Below are positions 6,776 through 10,335 of a stretch of DNA of 10,335 bases, piece by piece. The stretch is from positions 1 to 10,335 of the forward strand of contig JAEINM010000111.1 of the NCBI GenBank assembly GCA_016342385.1, in the 5' to 3' direction. Position numbers and translations under genes: made by a program. The notes beneath the pieces were generated by a model. That model was not told the origin of the DNA. It saw nothing but the letters and a program-made list of their open reading frames with translations, and did no database searches. How positions within the stretch are numbered: position 1 is the stretch's first letter; the number at the start of each line of letters is the position of its first letter. The stretch is from Spirochaetaceae bacterium (lineage in GTDB: Bacteria > Spirochaetota > Spirochaetia > DSM-2461).

Positions 6776-7869
6776 ATATGCCTCTCCTCATCTATAGCTT
6801 TAATCAGCTTGTCATTATTTTCCCGGGAATGAACTCCTATTCTGATATAATCGGGGTATCCGAATGAGCTACAGTCCCTAATCTGCATGTTCTTTTTTTC
6901 CAGAGCCTTCTGGAGCAATGAGGCATATCCCGTTTCATTTTCAGAGACCGATTCTCGATTCCCGAGCCTGACCATGAAAAAATTAGATTCTGTTTCTAAA
7001 ACTTTTAAACCCAATCGGGAAAGTTTATTTCTGATTCTTTCACATTCCTTCCTGATTGCACTCCAGGTTCCGGCATAATACTCTTGTTCTTCAAGGCAGG
7101 CAATCCCTGCCTTTTGTGCAGGTTCACTAATGCTCCATTCAGGCTGATAATCGGAAATTGTCTTTAGCAGCTCCTTGTCCCCGTGGATGTATCCCAGGCG
7201 CAGTCCGGGAATACCATAATCCTTGGTCATGGAATTCAGTCTTAATATACTAGAAGAGTTTTGATTAAAACGTAGATCTTTATTTGTAAATGCTACATAA
7301 GCTTCATCAATCACGACAATGGTACCGGCAGTAATTGCCACTTTTTCGATCTCTTCCATTTTTTCTTTCCGTATATATGTTCCAGTCGGATTGTTGGGAT
7401 TACACACCCAGAAAATCTGTGGTTTTTTCTCTTTAATAATCCTAATAATAACCTTTATATCGGGATTGAAATCTTGAGAGACATCACTCTGTAATTCAAT
7501 GATTTCTGCTCTCTTTAACTGTGAAATATTTTTATACTGACTATAAGCTGGAGCGGCAATTAAAACTGTACTCCGGGAATCCAGTAGAGCCTCCCCGATA
7601 AGGTTTATCCCCTGAGATGTTCCGTTCACCACGAGTATCTCTTCCGCGGTGCATTTCTCATGACGGGCAATCGCCTCTCTCAGCTCAAATGCCGATGAAT
7701 CGGGATATCTTGTAAGAGAGCAATTCCGGACAGCATTGATTATGCTTTCATGAACCGGAAATGGGTTTATACTCACACTGAAATCAATGATCTCATCGGG
7801 ATTCAATCCCTGCTCTTTTAATCGTGGATAATCCAGCCCTCCATGGGCCTTCTTCATGTGCTTACTCAA
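6766..7869 (-). CDS. cobD: L-threonine-O-3-phosphate decarboxylase (CobD), PLP-dependent
   Basis: A fold-type I PLP enzyme of the histidinol-phosphate aminotransferase family, 367 residues. In cobalamin synthesis CobD decarboxylates threonine phosphate to (R)-1-aminopropan-2-ol phosphate, the linker between corrin ring and nucleotide loop. Visible are HGGLDY (9-14), DFSVSINPFP (29-38), NPNNPTG (157-163), DEAY (188-191), the Schiff-base lysine Lys216 in SMTKDYGIPGLRLGY, and an arginine in YIRIGVHS near the end. The opening HGG...DFS-x-NINP pattern and the location between cbiB and cobU favour CobD over HisC. The start is TTG at 7869: GGAGGTGAT lies just upstream with seven bases between GGAGG and TTG, whereas the nearest ATG (codon 5) is too far. 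The TTG overlaps the cbiB stop as TTGA. Confidence 0.93.
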   Translation of the reverse strand: MSKHMKKAHGGLDYPRLKEQGLNPDEIIDFSVSINPFPVHESIINAVRNCSLTRYPDSSAFELREAIARHEKCTAEEILVVNGTSQGINLIGEALLDSRSTVLIAAPAYSQYKNISQLKRAEIIELQSDVSQDFNPDIKVIIRIIKEKKPQIFWVCNPNNPTGTYIRKEKMEEIEKVAITAGTIVVIDEAYVAFTNKDLRFNQNSSSILRLNSMTKDYGIPGLRLGYIHGDKELLKTISDYQPEWSISEPAQKAGIACLEEQEYYAGTWSAIRKECERIRNKLSRLGLKVLETESNFFMVRLGNRESVSENETGYASLLQKALEKKNMQIRDCSSFGYPDYIRIGVHSRENNDKLIKAIDEERHIWE

Positions 7870-8795
7870 TAGATCACCTCCAGCAGGAAAATACAGAAAA
7901 TCATAATCAGAATCATCGTCATATTGACAATTTTAAGGGCTCTGTCGATTAATTGGAAATTTCTTAGGTGAGTACCCCCAGAAAGAGAGTAATCGCCTTT
8001 TTTTTCAAGTGTAATTTCCAGTGCTCCAGCCATAGCAGCCATTGTCCAGCCGGCATTAGGACTGGATGTCTTCCCATGGCTTCTTATCATGAGAAGAAAG
8101 CTCTTTTTCCAGTTTTCTTTTAACAGAAATGCTGATAAGCAAATGAGAAATCCGCTTATGCGGGCGGGAATCCAGTTTAAAACATCATCAATCCGGGCCG
8201 TGAATTTCCCTCCCCATTCAAAATCATTCTTTCTATAGGCTATCATAGAATCGGAAGTATTAATAAATCTATAGGCCCAGGCTGCAGGAGGGCCACCGAC
8301 AGAGTAATAGATCAGGGGAGAAGTAAATCCGTCCGTAATGTTTTCAGCAGCAGATTCAATAACAGCAGAAACAATTTCCTCTGAAGATAAGCTGCCCGTA
8401 TCTCTACTGACAAGATGCCAGGAGGTTAAGTCCCTGGCCTTTGGCAGGTCATTTGATTCCAATGCGCTCTGAACTTCTCTGACGGCTCTTATTAATGCCT
8501 TCATTGAAAATGAAATCGTTACCATAAAAAGTGAAATTAGTATCTTAAGGAACTCCGGTAAAAAGAGGAGTAAACAATGGGGAATTATCGAAAACAGAAA
8601 TAATCCTGTTAATATGATAAGAACTCCCCACAGAAATAGTGATATTTTGTTTTTGCCCGGTCTGATATGCCAGAGAGTTTTTATATAAGATCCCATCCAG
8701 ACTACCGGGTGAACCAGATTGGGGACTTCCCCGAAGAGGAAATCAATGAGAATAGCACCTGAAAGAATTAGCAGGGGAATGTGGTCGATGATCAT
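7866..8795 (-). CDS. cbiB: Adenosylcobinamide-phosphate synthase, membrane protein (CbiB)
   Basis: CbiB is a membrane enzyme that attaches aminopropanol (or its phosphate) to adenosylcobyric acid, giving adenosylcobinamide (phosphate). The 309-residue product has family length and hydrophobic segments near the N-terminus, around 55-95, around 210-230 and at the C-terminus. Signature stretches are DFLFGEVPNLVHPVVWMGS near the N-terminus, LVSRDTGSLSSEEIVSAVIES, AENITDGFTSPLIYY, INTSDSMIAYR, RIDDVLNWIPARI and SSPNAGWTMAAMAGAL. The ATG overlaps the cbiP stop (ATGA), and its stop overlaps the cobD start (TTGA), so all three are probably translated in a coupled way. No strong ribosome binding site precedes the ATG. 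Some genomes call this gene cobD; here that symbol is used for the decarboxylase. Confidence 0.95.
   Translation of the reverse strand: MIIDHIPLLILSGAILIDFLFGEVPNLVHPVVWMGSYIKTLWHIRPGKNKISLFLWGVLIILTGLFLFSIIPHCLLLFLPEFLKILISLFMVTISFSMKALIRAVREVQSALESNDLPKARDLTSWHLVSRDTGSLSSEEIVSAVIESAAENITDGFTSPLIYYSVGGPPAAWAYRFINTSDSMIAYRKNDFEWGGKFTARIDDVLNWIPARISGFLICLSAFLLKENWKKSFLLMIRSHGKTSSPNAGWTMAAMAGALEITLEKKGDYSLSGGTHLRNFQLIDRALKIVNMTMILIMIFCIFLLEVIY
7873..7881 (-). promoter_or_regulatory. Strong ribosome binding site that fixes the TTG start of cobD
   Basis: The minus strand reads GGAGGTGAT, a nearly full match to the 3' end of 16S rRNA, with seven bases between GGAGG and the TTG at 7869. It lies inside the end of cbiB. 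This is the best site in the operon and decides the choice of TTG over the ATG four codons later. Confidence 0.8.
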
Positions 8796-10276
8796 AAACC
8801 GATAATCCCATCAATAAAATCAAAATCAAGATTGTCTTCCATAATATCCGCCAGTTTATCCAGTTGCTCATTCTGCACATCATCGAGGGAGCGGGCTCGG
8901 CCGGTTGCTTTCCAACCGAGGGATAAAAGCCATTTCCTCCTGAATCCGGGAGTATTGAAAATCCCGTGAAAATAGGATCCCCAGATTTTACCATCTTTTG
9001 AAATTGATCCTTCGGAGTTTCCGTCATTTAATCGGAATAAAGGTTGAGAATCCCCTCTTATAGCAGTATCCCCCATGTGAATTTCATATCCCTTTACATA
9101 TCCGGAAAACCCGGCAAGGAAACCTTTCTGTTCAAATGCTCGGGCTTCACTTCTGACTGTTTTTTTTCCTTCTGATAGCTCCGTATAAACCGGCAATAAA
9201 CCCAATCCCTTTATTTTACAGGGAGGCCCTTCGATCCCCTGAGGATCAGATATTATCTCTCCCAAAATCTGGTACCCCCCACAGATTCCCCCAATGGCTG
9301 TGCCACCAGCGGCCAGTTCTCTTATCTTTTCATTAAACCCCTGCTTTTTCATCCACTTAAGATCGGCAATAGTTGTTTTACTACCCGGAATAATAATGGC
9401 ATGAGGATTCCCCAATTCTGAACTTTTTTTAATCATTCTAATCCGAACATCCTCCTCCAGGAGCAGTGCATCCAGGTCATCGTAATTGGAAACATAGGGC
9501 AAATGTATAACTGCAATATCTATTGATCCACTGCCAAATACAGTGTTTTGCTCCAGATATACCGAATCTTCCTGAGCGAGATTAATATCATGTATAAAAG
9601 GGATGACTCCGGCAGTTTTTCTTCCTTCTGTTAAATCTTCCAGCATTTTCAGTCCCGGTTTCAATAACTGAACATCCCCTCTGAATTTATTTATTAAATA
9701 ACCTTTAATGAGTTCTTTTTCTTCTTTGTCCATTAATGCCACAGTTCCATAGAGCGAGGCAAAAACTCCCCCCCGATCAATATCAGCAGCCAGAAGAACC
9801 GGAGCCTTCAGGTATTTCGCAACAGCCATATTGACAATTTCATCTTTTTTGAGATTGATTTCAGCAGGACTGCCGGCACCTTCACAGATCAGAAGTTCAT
9901 ATTCATTCTTTAGACTATCGAGAGATTCGGTTATATACCCCCAAAGACGGGATTTTGCCTTATAATATTCGGAAGCATGAAGATCCCTCCATGGTTTCCC
10001 CATGACAACAATCTGGGAATTCATATCACCATGAGGTTTTATCAGTACAGGATTCATATAAACTGACGGCTCAATACAAGCCGCAGCAGCCTGTAAGGCC
10101 TGAGCTCTACCGATTTCCAGACCATCGGGTGTAACATAGGAATTCAGAGCCATATTCTGAGCTTTGAAAGGAGCCACAGAAAAACCTCTTCTCCGGTAGA
10201 TTCTGCACAATCCTGCAACCATGAGACTTTTTCCCACGTCGGAACCGGTTCCCTGAATCATTAAAGTTCCACTCAA
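8792..10276 (-). CDS. cbiP: Cobyric acid synthase (CbiP/CobQ), glutamine-dependent amidotransferase
   Basis: CbiP uses ATP and glutamine to amidate four corrin side chains of adenosylcobyrinic acid a,c-diamide, giving adenosylcobyric acid. The 494-residue product has normal length. The N-terminal dethiobiotin-synthetase-like domain has the P-loop GTGSDVGKS (9-17), then APFKAQNMALNS (35-46) and EIGRAQALQA (54-63). CEGAGSPAEINL (131-142) and DIDRGGVFASLYG (165-177) follow. The C-terminal class I glutaminase domain has the nucleophile Cys332 in GGICGGYQ, GYEIHMG (396-402) and His437 in GSYFHG. The start is TTG at 10276, with AAAGGAAGG ending six bases before it; the first ATG (codon 6) lies inside the conserved N-terminal strand and would be too late. 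The stop overlaps cbiB as ATGA. It is the most upstream complete gene of the operon in view. Confidence 0.95.
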   Translation of the reverse strand: MSGTLMIQGTGSDVGKSLMVAGLCRIYRRRGFSVAPFKAQNMALNSYVTPDGLEIGRAQALQAAAACIEPSVYMNPVLIKPHGDMNSQIVVMGKPWRDLHASEYYKAKSRLWGYITESLDSLKNEYELLICEGAGSPAEINLKKDEIVNMAVAKYLKAPVLLAADIDRGGVFASLYGTVALMDKEEKELIKGYLINKFRGDVQLLKPGLKMLEDLTEGRKTAGVIPFIHDINLAQEDSVYLEQNTVFGSGSIDIAVIHLPYVSNYDDLDALLLEEDVRIRMIKKSSELGNPHAIIIPGSKTTIADLKWMKKQGFNEKIRELAAGGTAIGGICGGYQILGEIISDPQGIEGPPCKIKGLGLLPVYTELSEGKKTVRSEARAFEQKGFLAGFSGYVKGYEIHMGDTAIRGDSQPLFRLNDGNSEGSISKDGKIWGSYFHGIFNTPGFRRKWLLSLGWKATGRARSLDDVQNEQLDKLADIMEDNLDFDFIDGIIGL

Positions 10277-10282
10277 TGGCAG

Positions 10283-10300
10283 CCTTCCTTTATTGGAAGG
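10283..10300 (-). promoter_or_regulatory. cbiP ribosome binding site inside a perfect inverted repeat
   Basis: On the minus strand, CCTTCC-AATAAA-GGAAGG forms a perfect 6-bp stem with a 6-base loop. Its 3' arm GGAAGG is the Shine-Dalgarno site of cbiP, six bases before the TTG at 10276. If it folds, it would hide the ribosome binding site. Such sequestering stems are a known output device of cobalamin riboswitches, but no aptamer (for example a B12 box) is visible in the 35 bases left of the window, so regulation is only inferred. Confidence 0.35.
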
Positions 10301-10335
10301 ATGAGAGTTTGAATTTTATTACAATAGATGCGCAC

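Noticed and set aside
8743..9027. Minus-strand open frame across the cbiP-cbiB junction
   Set aside because: It overlaps two clear genes in another frame and shows no recognisable domain.

Overview
The window is ordinary bacterial chromosome, densely packed. It has two blocks of genes that point toward each other and meet at about 3616-3753. Base composition is moderately AT-rich by eye, and the plus-strand accessory genes look AT-richer than the minus-strand block. Shine-Dalgarno sites of the AGGAGG type are clear, and TTG is used as a start at least twice. Anaerobic-type cobalamin genes (cbiP, cbiB, cobD/U/T/S/C) suggest an anaerobe or facultative anaerobe. A spirochaete or a low-GC Gram-positive would fit, but nothing here settles the taxon.

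Left half, plus strand. It opens with the 3' part of a DUF4143-family ATPase gene whose start lies outside the window. A compact three-gene unit follows: a small two-helix membrane protein, a YbjQ/UPF0145 protein that overlaps it by 20 bases, and a GNAT acetyltransferase 8 bases later. A consensus -10 box sits so close to the first ATG that the mRNA may be leaderless. Next come an unrecognised six-helix membrane protein and an MDR-family (quinone oxidoreductase-like) dehydrogenase.

Right half, minus strand (read right to left). Seven tightly coupled genes form a late cobalamin operon: cbiP, cbiB, cobD, cobU, cobT, cobS, cobC. CbiP amidates the corrin ring to cobyric acid. CobD makes aminopropanol phosphate from threonine phosphate and CbiB attaches the linker. 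CobU activates cobinamide with GTP. CobT activates the lower-ligand base, CobS joins the two halves, and CobC is the expected phosphatase. No corrin-ring genes, cobA/pduO-type adenosyltransferase or lower-ligand synthesis gene lies in the window. The operon very likely extends past the right edge.

No stretch longer than about 140 bases lacks a gene. I saw no tRNA, rRNA, CRISPR array, insertion sequence or phage feature. I found no clear undescribed system. The points most worth a second look are a hairpin that would hide the cbiP ribosome binding site at the window edge, unusual residues in CobT and CobU, and the small membrane protein coupled to YbjQ.
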